Positions 1-8,760 of a DNA stretch of 10,549 bases are shown here, one piece after another. This DNA is from Thoreauomyces humboldtii (lineage: Eukaryota; Chytridiomycota; Chytridiomycetes; Spizellomycetales; Powellomycetaceae): contig JADGJA010000801.1 of assembly GCA_027596035.1 (NCBI GenBank), forward strand, positions 1 through 10,549, read 5' to 3'. The first letter of the stretch is position 1. Every line of letters starts with the position of its first letter. The position numbers were made by a program, and so were the translations under genes. Under the pieces are notes generated by a model that saw only the letters and a list, made by a program, of their open reading frames with translations, was not told the DNA's origin and did not search any database.

Positions 1-286
1 CCACCATCCCCACCACCGCGGTCCCCGAAGCGGTGTTCTTGTGCCGTGCTATCACGGAGATGCTGGCGCCATCACGGCCGGGCAGGCCAGGGAAACTCGC
101 GCCCTCATCTGCAGGGACAAAGGACGAGGCTCGTCGTAGCACGACCGCCACCTCTCAGGCGACGATAACGCGGCCATGACGGCGATCGACGAGATCTCAC
201 CTCCTGCCGGGAAATGGTACGCGGGGTTCACCCCCCCAGGCTGCCCGAAGATGGGACGCGCGGTTACTAAGACCTCATCGCATCGA

Positions 287-441
287 GGCAATGTTTCCGT
301 CGTCCACTCAACGCTCTGGAAGGCCCCGCAGCCGTCGCGTTGGTTCGCGGTTACACCCGCGCGGAGGTTAAGCGCTGGCTTGCCGGCATTGTCGCGTTCG
401 CTGCGGTGAACGCAGCCTTTAAGGCCCTTTTCCGCCGCTGA
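287..441 (+). other. possible C-terminal exon of an unidentified plus-strand gene
   Basis: One plus frame, open from about 272 to a TGA at 439-441, reads like a natural protein end. It has a charged stretch (GYTRAEVKRW) and then a hydrophobic run (WLAGIVAFAAVNAAFKALF) closed by two arginines, like a membrane tail. A T-rich segment typical of a fungal 3' UTR follows the stop. Several AG acceptors (before 272, 287, 323 and 332) could begin the exon, and all need a one-base overhang. A neighbouring frame from about 159 to 330, after the acceptor-like CCACCTCTCAG, also looks coding, but I found no GT donor in the right phase to join the two. The product is not recognised. It could also be chance reading in GC-rich DNA. 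Confidence 0.25.
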
Positions 442-1359
442 GCGGTTGCTGTTTGTTGCTGGTTTTTGTTTTGTGTGGTTTTTTTATGAATGAAAGCACG
501 GAGATGTGCAGGTTGAGGGATGAGACAGAAAAAGAACATACTGTAGGCGGGCGTGGACCTGCTCACCGACCTTCATGAGGAGTACCGTAGGAATAGGGTT
601 CGAACGCACGTTCAAAAGTCAGGAGCCGCTTTTCTCTCAAGGTAAGCCCTGCAAAGAGGGAAAGTGTGACTGTCACGCTCCTTGTTTCCTGCTGCCTGAT
701 ATTTCTGCCCGCTCAGGAGTAGGCTCCGACTTTTGTAAGATGGCCATCGAGGTTGGTCTCCAAAACAGTTCAAAGGGTCGCTTGGCGCGGACCGGGGCCT
801 ACCTTGGACCGACGCATTTTCGTGCCTCCCTTTAGCTGCTCATGGTAGTGTCATGGTAAGGGAGCAAGCAGTCCAAAAGTCGCTTTGGCGCAGATGATCG
901 GACATCAGGCGACGCACGTGTCGGTCTTTCAGAAATCCCACACTTGGGAATCGGCGGCCTTGGTCCGAGAAGGAGGAGGCGGGAACCAGCTCAGAAGGAG
1001 GGTACTGACGCTACTCTCTTAACGCCTTCAGGCAGAGCCAATCTCGAGAAGCAATGGAACTCTAGTGTAAGATGATGAGAGCATGGCGAAACAGCGGGGT
1101 GCGGGCGTTGCATTGTGGGATTTCCGGCCTAAATCAGTAAACGCATGCCGATCGGAGGACCCTCGACCCAGACTCTCCACCGCTCGCCATGCTCCCGCCG
1201 AAACATCCACGCTTGTGCATGCGATAGCTCCGCCCGATGGAAAAGCCAGGTCATGAAGGCCACTCCGTGATGTGGGAAAAAGGGAATAGTAGTATTTTTC
1301 TTTGTGTCGGGTAAGGCTTAAAGAAGAGATGTGGGGGGTTCGGTCTGTGGTGTAATCCT
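442..1359. other. intergenic region, no gene seen
   Basis: This 0.9 kb lies between the possible gene end at 441 and the 3' end of the ATP synthase delta gene. Open frames here are short, with no recognisable protein and no coherent exon chain. A T-rich stretch at about 448-487 fits a 3' UTR for a plus-strand gene. The last part (about 1260-1359) should hold the 3' UTR of the minus-strand ATP synthase gene. No tRNA or other structured RNA could be supported. Confidence 0.5.
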
Positions 1360-2261
1360 CTACTTTCCGACGGCAGCGGCGAGGGCCTCGTAGACCTCGA
1401 GCTCGACCTTTGCGATGAGACGGTCGGCCTCGGATCCGGTGGACGTTCGACGGTTGGCGTCGTCGGCTCCACGACGGACGGCCTGGGGAATTAGTGGTTT
1501 AGTTGAAACGTCTCTCATTTCCTGTTCCTGAAGTGAAAGCGCACCTCGGCATCGATCTCCTCCAAGGGGAAAGCCTCCACGGCGTTGATGTTCAGGGTCG
1601 AGTCGGGGTTAATGATGGCGAATCCACCGCTCGCTGGAAGGGAAACGGAAGAAACACATCGCGAGTCAGCGACGTTTTCCCTACAGTCTCGAACCGACAA
1701 ATGCTCCCATCCGTTACCAAAGAACTTCTTGTTTCCGGCGGGGGAGAAGACCTCGATGGTTCCAGCCTTGAGCTGAGCGACGGTGGGAACGTGTTCGGCA
1801 AGGATACCCATGTCACCCTCGGAGGAAGAAAGGTTGACCTGGGTCGCTTCCACGTTGTTCAAGATGGTCTACGTTGGGAGATGAATGGCATGCGTTGAGT
1901 TGACCCGGTCAATCTAGTTTCTGCAGGGCTCCTCTCATCGTTGCCAGCCGAATATTCGTCCAAGCGCCCAGAGTAAGGGGACTTCCAAGCTCGCATTCCT
2001 CTTCCTCCAATGACCAACACCTCGGAAGAGACCACAAAGTATACCTGGTGAGGGACCACGAACGAAACGCGGAGCTTCGCGGGGCCAGCAGCCTCGGTCG
2101 CATAGGCGCGGGCTGCGAAAAGACAAGCGGAGACGGAAATGGGTGAGATCCTGTCTGTGACCCAGCAGGCGGCCAAGCAAATTGGTATCGGCTTTCCATC
2201 CAATCGTACCGAGGGAAGCGCGAGCGACGGGACGGACGGCACGGATGGCGTTGCGGAACAT
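1360..2261 (-). CDS. ATP16: mitochondrial F1Fo ATP synthase delta subunit (five exons)
   Basis: This is the central-stalk subunit of the mitochondrial F1 ATPase, the homologue of bacterial epsilon. It helps couple Fo rotation to catalysis on the matrix side of the inner membrane. Exons read on the minus strand are 2261-2210, 2112-2045, 1868-1718, 1633-1545 and 1482-1360. Introns of 97, 176, 84 and 62 bases all have GT-AG ends, and the phases match throughout. The 160-aa product equals the usual fungal length. Residues 1-22 form an Arg/Ala-rich presequence with a likely cut near RAYATE. The beta-sandwich (about 28-110) carries VEATQVNLSSSEGDMGILAE, HVPTVAQLKAGTIEVF and KKFFASGGFAIINPDSTL. The C-terminal helical hairpin (about 115-160) ends in EVYEALAAAVGK. 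Intron 3 has a CTGAC branch site at 1669-1665, 31 bases before its acceptor. Codon use is strongly C-ending, as expected for high expression. The symbol follows the yeast orthologue. Confidence 0.95.
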
Positions 2262-3512
2262 TGCTGAAAACGCTGCGAAAGGACAGAGGAATGAGTAATG
2301 AGCTTTCCGCTTCCAAAGTGCGTGGTGCTGGGCTGGCTCTCGACCAAGACACAAAAGCGGCCATCCGAGGGACAGGCCAGACAGAGACTACCCAGCAGAA
2401 GACCATGTCTCAACTCGAGGGCCACCCTGCTCTCTCTGTGACTTACGGGATTTTGCAGTGGGGGGAGGTAGCAGATGGTAAACGGAGGAGTTCGCAGCGA
2501 CGACTGGGGAACCTTTCGCTCCGTTAGAAAATGGAAGGGGCTCGCTTTCCGACAGCTCCTCCTTTCGTCTCCCGTCTCCAGGCTTTTCCATGCAAACTCT
2601 CTTATGCCAAGTACTCTTATGCAATACAACATGAGAGCAAGCAGAGACAGTGGGTACATCTACCGTAATCTATCTAGTTCCAGGACACACAGTTCACCGC
2701 CAGCCCAGCCCAGGATGCCTTGAGAGTGTGTTGTCGCACATAGCGATATCAGTGTCTTGGTGGGAAGAGTGATCATGCCAGGACGATGCGGAAGTGTAGG
2801 AGGTCCGGACGAGATCTGATATCCCGAGACATTTGTCGAGGTGTCGGTGATGTGCCGGAGGAATAACGCCTCAGATGATCCTGCCGTCTCTGCGACCAGA
2901 AACTTGAAGCGTGGTCTCGAACTTCTGCAACCGGAGAAAGTGATAACCAGCATCAACGGTCGAAGCACCTTGCGATCTGCAGTCACCGCCCGCGCTTTTC
3001 ATCTGGAAAACGTATGCCTCGATGCCAAGGAGAATGCCTGGAAAGGTTAGGCCGAGAATCGGACCAAACAAATCCCGAGCAAGGTACCGAGACGAGGATG
3101 GAACACAGGATCCGATTGAAGGTCTATCATCTTGATCGCCAAGCGCGAGGAGGTTTGCTCGGAGGCGGGCGATTCTAACGTCAGCTCGTCGTTGTTACGA
3201 CTCGGCCGCGGATTTGTGCCCCATGTCGTGCTTGGTCGGTATCGGTGTGTGACTGGTCGGCCTTAACAGATGCCTCATCGGCCACCGCTCCTCTTCGACG
3301 TCATTGCGGGATTGTTGCTGTTCATTCTTGAAGTCTGGTCTGCGCTACGGGCAGGTGCCCCATCGTCTTCTTCCCGACGATCCCGACGAGAATCGTTGCA
3401 GTGCAAGCAAGCTTCAGGGGGGCGCAGCCTCTCATTTGCTTTGCCCCCACACACGTCACCGCAGACCCGCCGTCACCCTTCGACCCAAACAAACACCTCA
3501 ACGAACAAAGAC
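2262..3512. promoter_or_regulatory. divergent intergenic region between ATP16 and the I78 inhibitor gene
   Basis: The two flanking genes are transcribed away from each other, so this 1.25 kb should contain both promoters and 5' leaders. I see no convincing coding exon. The longest open stretches (minus 2660-2986, plus 2841-3050) have no family resemblance, no splice-compatible continuation and ordinary composition. No TATA box or tandem motif stood out. From 3270 onward the plus frame of the I78 gene is open without a stop, so an N-terminally extended protein cannot be excluded (see findings). Confidence 0.5.
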
Positions 3513-3869
3513 ATGCAAGACATCCCCGACCCCCAGCAGCAGCAACAGCGCATCAACCTCCTCGGCAAGGTCCTGGTCGACACTCCCCAGGCCCACGCAG
3601 ACATGGTCGCGAAAGGCATCCCAGAGGACAAGGTACCACACAACACAACCCTTCCCCGTCAACATCCCTCCTTCTCTTCCTTTCCCAAACTTGTTTCTTT
3701 CGGTTCTTTCTCACCACCTTTCCCCACACAGATCGTCCTCGCATCGTCGTTGCCCGGAAAGCACCGCATCCTGAGTCCAGGCGCCATGAGGACCATGGAC
3801 CACCAGCCCGAGAGGTTGAACCTCGAGGTCGATGCCGCAAGGGTCATCCGCAAGGTCACCATGGGATGA
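3513..3869 (+). CDS. peptidase inhibitor I78 family protein (two exons)
   Basis: This is a small, probably cytosolic protein of the I78 family, whose studied members inhibit serine proteases; the fungal target is unknown. Exons are 3513-3632 and 3732-3869, giving 85 aa, and the 99-base GT-AG intron is very pyrimidine-rich. The family signature is at residues 56-85: PGAMRTMDHQPERLN, then LEVD and a terminal RKVTMG. This matches the family pattern of a PG turn, T-M-D, R-P/Q-x-R-L-N and a closing V-T-x-G. Residues 18-40 (GKVLVDTPQAHADMVAKGIP) fit the helix before the inhibitory loop. The start was chosen because the ATG has a purine at -3 and gives a family-typical length. An in-frame ATG at 3270 would add 81 poorly conserved-looking residues. 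The gene converges with the transcription-factor gene at 4484. There is no signal peptide with the chosen start. Confidence 0.87.
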   Translation: MQDIPDPQQQQQRINLLGKVLVDTPQAHADMVAKGIPEDKVPHNTTLPRQHPSFSSFPKLVSFGSFSPPFPTQIVLASSLPGKHRILSPGAMRTMDHQPERLNLEVDAARVIRKVTMG

Positions 3870-4483
3870 AATGACCACGGTTCCTCGTACACGAAAGGGC
3901 GGCGTACAGGAGGGAGGATGGACGTGAGGGAAAAGGAGATAGGGACCACACCCCCCTTCAACTTCTCTTACGTAGCAAATCCTGAAGCGCAAAAGTTTTT
4001 GTCTGAATGTGTGTATTTTGTACATAAAACTGTTGTACATGAACTCCCTGCCAGGTCATGCAAGACATGATCGGTGCCATCAGGGTCATCACTCTAGGAA
4101 ACCGAGTTTTAGAATTGCAAGTCGAGACAAGCGTACGACCGAGAGCGCAAAGAAAAAAACGGGTGCGGGGGAAGGAGGGGGGGAATTTCTAAATATCTAT
4201 ATACAAGAGCGGGTGGCGTTCTTTGACGCAGTGAAGCTCGAGTTGGTAGTGGGAGGGGTGGATGGTAGGGAATGTAGTGTCGTGTCTGTGGTGTATATGT
4301 GTGTATGTGGAGAATTGTTCTCCATCTCCATGATCAGAGAGAGAGGGTGTCGTTTGCTTTACGCGCGGAACCAGCCGCGCAAAAAGGGAGATTGGGAATA
4401 GAGATTGGGTTTGGATTGTCGCGATGCGAAGGCGACGGGGATGGTGTCGGTTGGACACAAGTTCCCAGATGAGAGCGAACCGA
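3870..4483. other. convergent 3' flanks of the I78 and FAR1/AFT-like genes
   Basis: About 0.6 kb separates the two convergent stop codons, and no gene is seen. The TGTGTATTTTGTACATAAA stretch at about 4010-4028 is a plausible 3'-end region for the I78 transcript. The AT-rich stretch at about 4187-4206 and the GT-rich stretch at about 4275-4318 (read from the other strand) may serve the minus-strand transcript. No exact AATAAA signal was found that would settle either site. Confidence 0.5.
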
Positions 4484-6795
4484 TCAACAGTCGTCAGTGA
4501 GGATGAGAGGATGGTTGTGTTCCATCTTGCTGCTCGCGCGATATTCCCACATCCTCGGTGCGGTGCTTCTGAAGGAGGGAAAAGAGCGATTTAGGACAAG
4601 AAACGAAAGACGCGGGTTAGAAAAGAAACTCGACATACCCTTGAATGGTCCTCCTGAAAAGGATGATATGCCACTCACAGCCGGTCATGGCCGTCTTCCT
4701 CTTCCTCTTCCTCTTCCTCTCACCCTCGACATGCTTGACCCTTCGTCCGCAGTTGCATATGATGACGACGTAGTCCGGTCTCGATGTCCTGACCAGTACC
4801 GAGAATCCGGTCGACTTTGCCTGCTCCTTCAGGAAATCGATGGCCATCTCCCTTTCCTCGAACTTAAGCTGCAGGATGCGTCGTTTGAACTCCTCGTCGA
4901 CGGGGTTCATGAGGGGTTGACTGTGCATGTCGTTGGGAAGAGGAGAATGGTGGTGGTGGGAATGGTGGAGTGGGAGATGGAGGGAGGAGGGTCCGTTCGG
5001 GAACGCGGAGACGGGAGATCCGTGCGGGGAACCGCTCGCTGGAGAAGCCAGAGGTGTGTAGTAGGTGTGGGGCATGAGGGGAGCGGAAGGGGCTCGACGG
5101 CGGGTGTGAGGGTACGACAAGTGAGCGGGGTTGAGGTATCCTGATCCGTAACCCATGTGAGAGTGGAGGATGTCGGCGCTCATGGGAGTCGGGTTGAACT
5201 GGAAGGTAGACATAGGGAGAGCATGCGGTGAATCGTAAGAATCCGAGGGTGTGGGAGTTCCGGATGGTGTGAGGACGTTGGGACTCGCATAGGTCATGAC
5301 GGATGATCGACGGTTGAGCGTCGCTGCGTCGGTGAGGAGGGGAGCGGGTCGCAGCATCTGGTCGCTGATGCTTCGCTGTCGGGTGTGAGCGGCGTTGGAG
5401 GGAGATCGACGACCGTTGTTGTTGCCGGGGAAGGCTTGATGAATGTCTGTCCCATCTGGGAAAGTGTAGTGTCGCATCTGCCTATCCTCGTGTACTTGGG
5501 GCGGGATCGAGTACATTTCGTTCTGAGACGCCGAAATGGAGGTCGAGTGTTCGGGAACAGTCGTGAGAGGAGGTAGGGAGTCGTAAGCGGGGATCTGGGC
5601 GTAACGGGTGCGATCCGAAGACCCTGGGTATGGATACACCGAGTTCGAGAATGAGCCTTCGGAGGGGTAGGTAAACTGACTGCCAAAATGGAAAGTCTGT
5701 GCGCGAGACCGGGTGGGCCGGACCGGGCCGGTGCCGTGCATGGCGGGTATCGAGGAATCTGAACCAAAATTCTGGTGTCCGGGAATGTAAGTTGATGGGA
5801 AAGCATCGTGACGCGATGGTTTAGCTGGTTGCTGAAAGTGCGGTTCCATGTTGTCCTGATGAACGGGCAGCCCTTGGTCGGACAAGGCATGCTCTGGCAC
5901 GTCGCTGGCATCGGACAGCGCTTGCACGCCAGAATCCGAATTCGACGTGTCGTGATCGAATCGCCCGTGGTCGAGCCCACCTTCGCTCTTCAGCAGAACG
6001 TTGTGGTGGTCAGCGAATGCGTGATCCTCGCCATGGCTCGCAAAATCGCCGTGCTGGGAGTGATCCAGTGACGGGTGGTGCTGGTGACCATTTGGCGACG
6101 AATAGTGCGATTGCACTGGGAGATCGTCAAACTCCTGAGAATGATGGGAGTGGTGGCCGGAAGGTGACAGCAGCTCTTCGTGTAAACTTCCAGGAGATGG
6201 GTCGAGAAGCGATGCTGAGAGCATAGGTTTGACATCGCGCAGGGGAGACGGCGAGGTGCCATCACTATGAGCCGACAGAGCCTCGAACGTGGCAGCAAAA
6301 TCGGTCTGGTCGAGGGGATCGGGAGCAAAGTGCTGATGACCGCCATCATCAGTAGGAGAGTGGTAGCTCACGTCGTGATGCATGATGCTGGTATGGTCGA
6401 ACGCTTCGGATGCGTGCTGCTGAAGAGAACGAAGAATGCTGGGTAAGTAACTGATCATGGACAACCCCTATGTCCCACTTGTTACGATCAATCCAGACTG
6501 TGACAATAGGTTGTCGACCAGACAACTCTTCGAAACTCCCTTCTGACGCCAGTCCTTCATGTTCCCACGCTGGACTGCGGAGAAGATTTCCTCATTTCGC
6601 CAGGCCCACGGAGAGGATTCCAGTGGTGCGCTCGGAGAGGATTCCCGCCATTCCCACGATCTCTTCGCGAACGCGGAGGACTGGACGAGCCCTTTTCCCG
6701 TTCTCGGTACTCACCATCATGTCGGCTGAAGTTCCTGACGCATCCGAATAGGCAGACGATAGAGCGTCCGGGTGAGGAGATGCAACCTCCACCAT
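4484..6795 (-). CDS. probable transcription factor with C-terminal FAR1/AFT-like (WRKY-GCM1 superfamily) zinc domain (three exons)
   Basis: This is a 648-aa protein, presumably a nuclear DNA-binding regulator. Exons on the minus strand are 6795-6715, 6419-4639 and 4568-4484. Introns of 295 and 70 bases have GTGAGT...TTCAG and GTATGT...TTCAG ends, and phases match. Residues 1-535 look disordered: rich in His, Ser, Pro and Asp, with many SP/TP sites (SGTPTPSDSYDSP, SPASGSPHGSPVSAFP), an RQRSIS site and a His cluster HHSHHHH at 512-518. A helix follows (EEREMAIDFLKEQAKSTGF, 548-566), then RTSRPDYVVIICNCGRR with Cys582 and Cys584. A basic RKRKRKRK tract at about 596-602 could be a nuclear signal. 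Then come MTGCEWHIILFRR with Cys608, MWEYRASS, and KMEHNHPL with His638 and His640. The C...C...HxH layout with a TGC-W core and EHNHPL end is the FAR1/AFT pattern. The final intron splits the domain between Gly621 and Ser622. The target genes and exact subfamily are unknown; an iron-regulator (Aft) role is not implied. Confidence 0.85.
4693..4720 (+). repeat. imperfect TTCCTC hexanucleotide tract inside the coding exon
   Basis: The plus strand reads repeated CTTCCT/CTTCCTC units. On the coding (minus) strand this is AGG-AAG repeated, encoding the alternating Arg-Lys tract of the zinc-domain protein. Length changes by whole hexamers would add or remove Arg-Lys pairs without breaking the frame. 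Confidence 0.8.
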
Positions 6796-7106
6796 GTTGC
6801 TGCTGACCGAGGTTGACGAGAAAGGAAAGGTAATCTGGACGATGAGGGTATCGACGCGTTACGGACGAGTTAGGAAGTGAATGACGGCGAGAGCGGAGTG
6901 AGCGAGGTACTGTGAAGGTTGGGCAACGGCAGGTGTGTATGTGGGGAATAAGACGAGGCGGAGTGCCGCTTGGATGCAGCGCCACGTACGGGAGATGAAA
7001 GGCGGGGGGTGAGAGTGTTCGATTAGCTCGTGTGCTCTGAGGCGTATCGATGGGGCCAGCGATTTCGAGGGGGACGCAAGGAGACGAGCACGGTGTAGAT
7101 AACCAC

Positions 7107-7250
7107 TCAGATATGTTGTATGGGGGAGAACCGTTTCTGGTATTTGAACCTCGCTAGGGACGGTGACGAGAGAGAGAGGTACGGTAAATGGGAGCGGGGG
7201 CCTTTCGAAAGGTTTGTGCGAAGCGAAATCAAAGGCCGGAAGTTGCTCAT
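7107..7250 (-). other. possible upstream ORF in the leader of the FAR1/AFT-like gene
   Basis: An ATG at 7250 on the minus strand opens a 47-codon frame (beginning MSNFRPLISL and ending near KYQKRFSPIQHI) that stops at 7107, about 310 bases before the main start. It has no recognised homology and a composition like the surrounding CT-rich leader. If the transcript starts upstream of 7250, it would be an upstream ORF able to dampen translation. This rests on an unproven transcription start. Confidence 0.3.
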
Positions 7251-7647
7251 CCAGCGGCGCAGGGAATGGGAGACGGTCGCGCAAGAAGGAAGAGAGAAAA
7301 AAAAAAGATCGAGCGAAAGAGAGTGAGCGTTGCGTAGCCTACACGGGAGGGGACCGAGACTGGGGTGGACGGAGTGCGGACCGACCGAAGGAGAGGATAC
7401 CGTCGGCAGGGGGATGGCCTCTGTCGGGATGGATGAGCGTCGTCGCTGGGAAACGTTTGCGGCAAGGCCCTCTGGGATGGGGGCAGCGTGACTGTGGACG
7501 GTGGTGTGCACGTAAGGGCGGAAAACCGGTGACGGAAAATGGAAGAAGGGTGGAGGAACACAAAGCGCAGTACAGACAGCAAGAAGCGCTCTCTTCCTCC
7601 GCCGGACCCCAACAACCGAGGAAGCACAGGAAAGACGCACTGCGCGA

Positions 7648-7667
7648 AGAGAGAGAGAGAGAGAGAG
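7648..7667 (+). repeat. (AG)10 dinucleotide repeat, (CT)10 on the minus strand
   Basis: Ten uninterrupted AG units are seen. On the minus strand this is a CT tract at the far upstream end of the transcription-factor leader. Such tracts often mark fungal promoter or transcript-start regions. Confidence 0.85.
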
Positions 7668-7680
7668 CTGCGTGACTGCT

Positions 7681-8424
7681 CTCGCGGGAGCGGCACCGAC
7701 CAGGTGAGCAGCCAGCGGCAGTCCCCTCCTGAGCCCTCTAACCGGCCTACGACTCCAACCCGCCATGATGTCTCTTCTGGGATGAACGGCGAGACGGGGA
7801 TCTTTTCCGTGAACCCCCTTGTCCCCATGAAAGAGAGCAAGAAGACGAGAGTGCTCTCTCCCACGCACACGGCCACGGCATGAGCGCACAACTCCCTAGG
7901 GAACACACGCCGTGGGAGCACAAACGGCGTGCTACTGTACGTAAAAAGAAAACAATCAAAATCGACAGAAAAGAGGAGAAAAGGTTTTTGGTTTCTTGTA
8001 CACGTGTACCTCCGCCGCCGGTGGGAAGTTGGCGTTCTACCCGTCAATTTCAGCGGTTCGCGGTCTCCCAGGGTTCTCAACTTCACGGTAACGCAGGCCT
8101 GGAGAGGCCTGGCAAGTCTTTGTTCTGAACCTCCGAAGGGAAAAGCGGTCTGTGAGATGCTTGTGCTACCCAGGATCCAAAAGCAGGAAATCTTAAGGCC
8201 ACTACACTTGTGGACCAGGTCCAAAGCGTTGGTACGGTACACAACGTCATGACCTTCTGGTCGGCGGGTTCGGAGGCAGCGGCTGAGCGGCAAGGCATGC
8301 TCAAGCTGCGCTCAACTCGCGGCTAGACGGCGCAGGTGCTTCATTTCATTTCCAACTCCGCCGCCTGGGAGAATTGGAGAACCCATGGAGTCTCAGTCGA
8401 ATCCTCGGGTAGAGTTCGGCGAGG
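7681..8424. other. intergenic region, no gene seen
   Basis: The frames here are open by composition only. No family motif, splice-consistent exon pair or RNA gene was identified. It separates the upstream part of the FAR1/AFT-like gene from the decayed eL41 copy. Confidence 0.5.
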
Positions 8425-8760
8425 CTCAAGGCATAGGCGGCCATGCAAACGTGATCGTTGCTCTTGGTTTGACGGGAGCTTGTACCCTGCCCATTCCCCC
8501 ATTGACGGACATGCGTTCCATGTGGCGCACGAATTGATGGCGAAGGTTGAAGCTAAAGAGAAGAAAAATGGTACAGTACGTAAAGCTCCTGTCCTAGTCC
8601 AGCTGGACCGTTGGTGTTCCAAGTGTAGGTCGCGCCGGCACATTTGCGTGTCTCTCCTTGCATAGCGTAGCATTGATCAACAACACCTTCGTACTGTATG
8701 AAAAACTCCGTGGGCGGCAGCGGATGGCTACGATTCTTGACTTGTTGGGCTATCCATGGC
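8425..8760 (+). repeat. decayed tandem copy of the eL41 locus, including flanks
   Basis: By eye this block aligns with about 9340-9790. Before the ATG, GCATAGGC...CGTGATCGTTGCTC...GTTTGAC...TACCCTG matches GGATAGGC...CGTGATGCAATTC...TTTTGAC...TACCCTC, and both end in GAC-ATGCGT. After the stop, CTCCTT...ATCAACAACACCTT matches CTCCTT...ATCAACAACCACCTT, then CGTGGGC...CGGATGGCT..GATTC matches TGTGGGG...CGGATGGCT..GATTC. The homology therefore covers presumed 5' and 3' untranslated sequence. The outer limits are approximate because similarity fades gradually. Confidence 0.7.
8511..8628 (+). pseudogene. eL41 (RPL41) pseudogene lacking intron 1
   Basis: The sequence aligns without gaps to exons 1 and 2 of the intact eL41 gene at 9436. 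Bases 8511-8521 match exon 1 at 7 of 11 positions, and 8522-8570 match exon 2 at 37 of 49, hand-counted. Translated, it reads MRSMWRTN, a stop, then WRRLKLKRRKM, against MRDKWRKKRQRRLKRKRRKM in the functional protein. The TGA at 8535-8537 replaces an Arg codon, so no eL41 can be made. Intron 1 is absent exactly at the exon junction. After the ATG at 8568-8570 an intron-2-like segment remains (GTACAG... with CTAG ending at 8597), shorter than the real one. The end GTTCCAAG-TGTAG matches CGTTCCAAGTAG of exon 3, with two extra bases. It has no other apparent coding role. Confidence 0.8.

Larger units (their letters stand above)
6796..7680 (-). promoter_or_regulatory. long pyrimidine-rich 5' leader/promoter of the FAR1/AFT-like gene
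   Basis: Read on the minus strand, about 0.9 kb upstream of the ATG at 6795 is rich in C and T (CTCTCT runs, TTTTTTTTTCTCTC near 7295-7312) and lacks a convincing coding exon. Long CT-rich leaders are common for fungal regulatory genes. The start ATG has A at -3 (CAACATGG), a good context. The transcription start cannot be placed from sequence alone. Confidence 0.5.

Noticed and set aside
595..612. GGGTTCGAAC, resembling a tRNA T-loop or internal B box.
   Set aside because: The bases on either side of the loop cannot pair as a T stem, and no D arm, anticodon arm or acceptor stem could be laid out on either strand.
4654..4723. A 70-base GTGAGA...TTTTCAG candidate intron inside the zinc-domain exon of the FAR1/AFT-like gene.
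   Set aside because: Removing it deletes the TGC-W core with Cys608 and, given the next junction, shifts the frame so the EHNHPL end is lost. Keeping it gives a complete domain in phase with the last intron.
4497..5144. A 215-codon plus-strand open frame.
   Set aside because: It is antisense to the transcription-factor gene, whose composition opens the opposite strand. It has no motif of its own.
7247..8293. A long minus-strand open frame of about 348 codons upstream of the FAR1/AFT-like gene.
   Set aside because: Its sequence is Ser/Leu/Arg/Pro low-complexity produced by CT-rich DNA. It has no domain, and overlapping frames on both strands are equally open.
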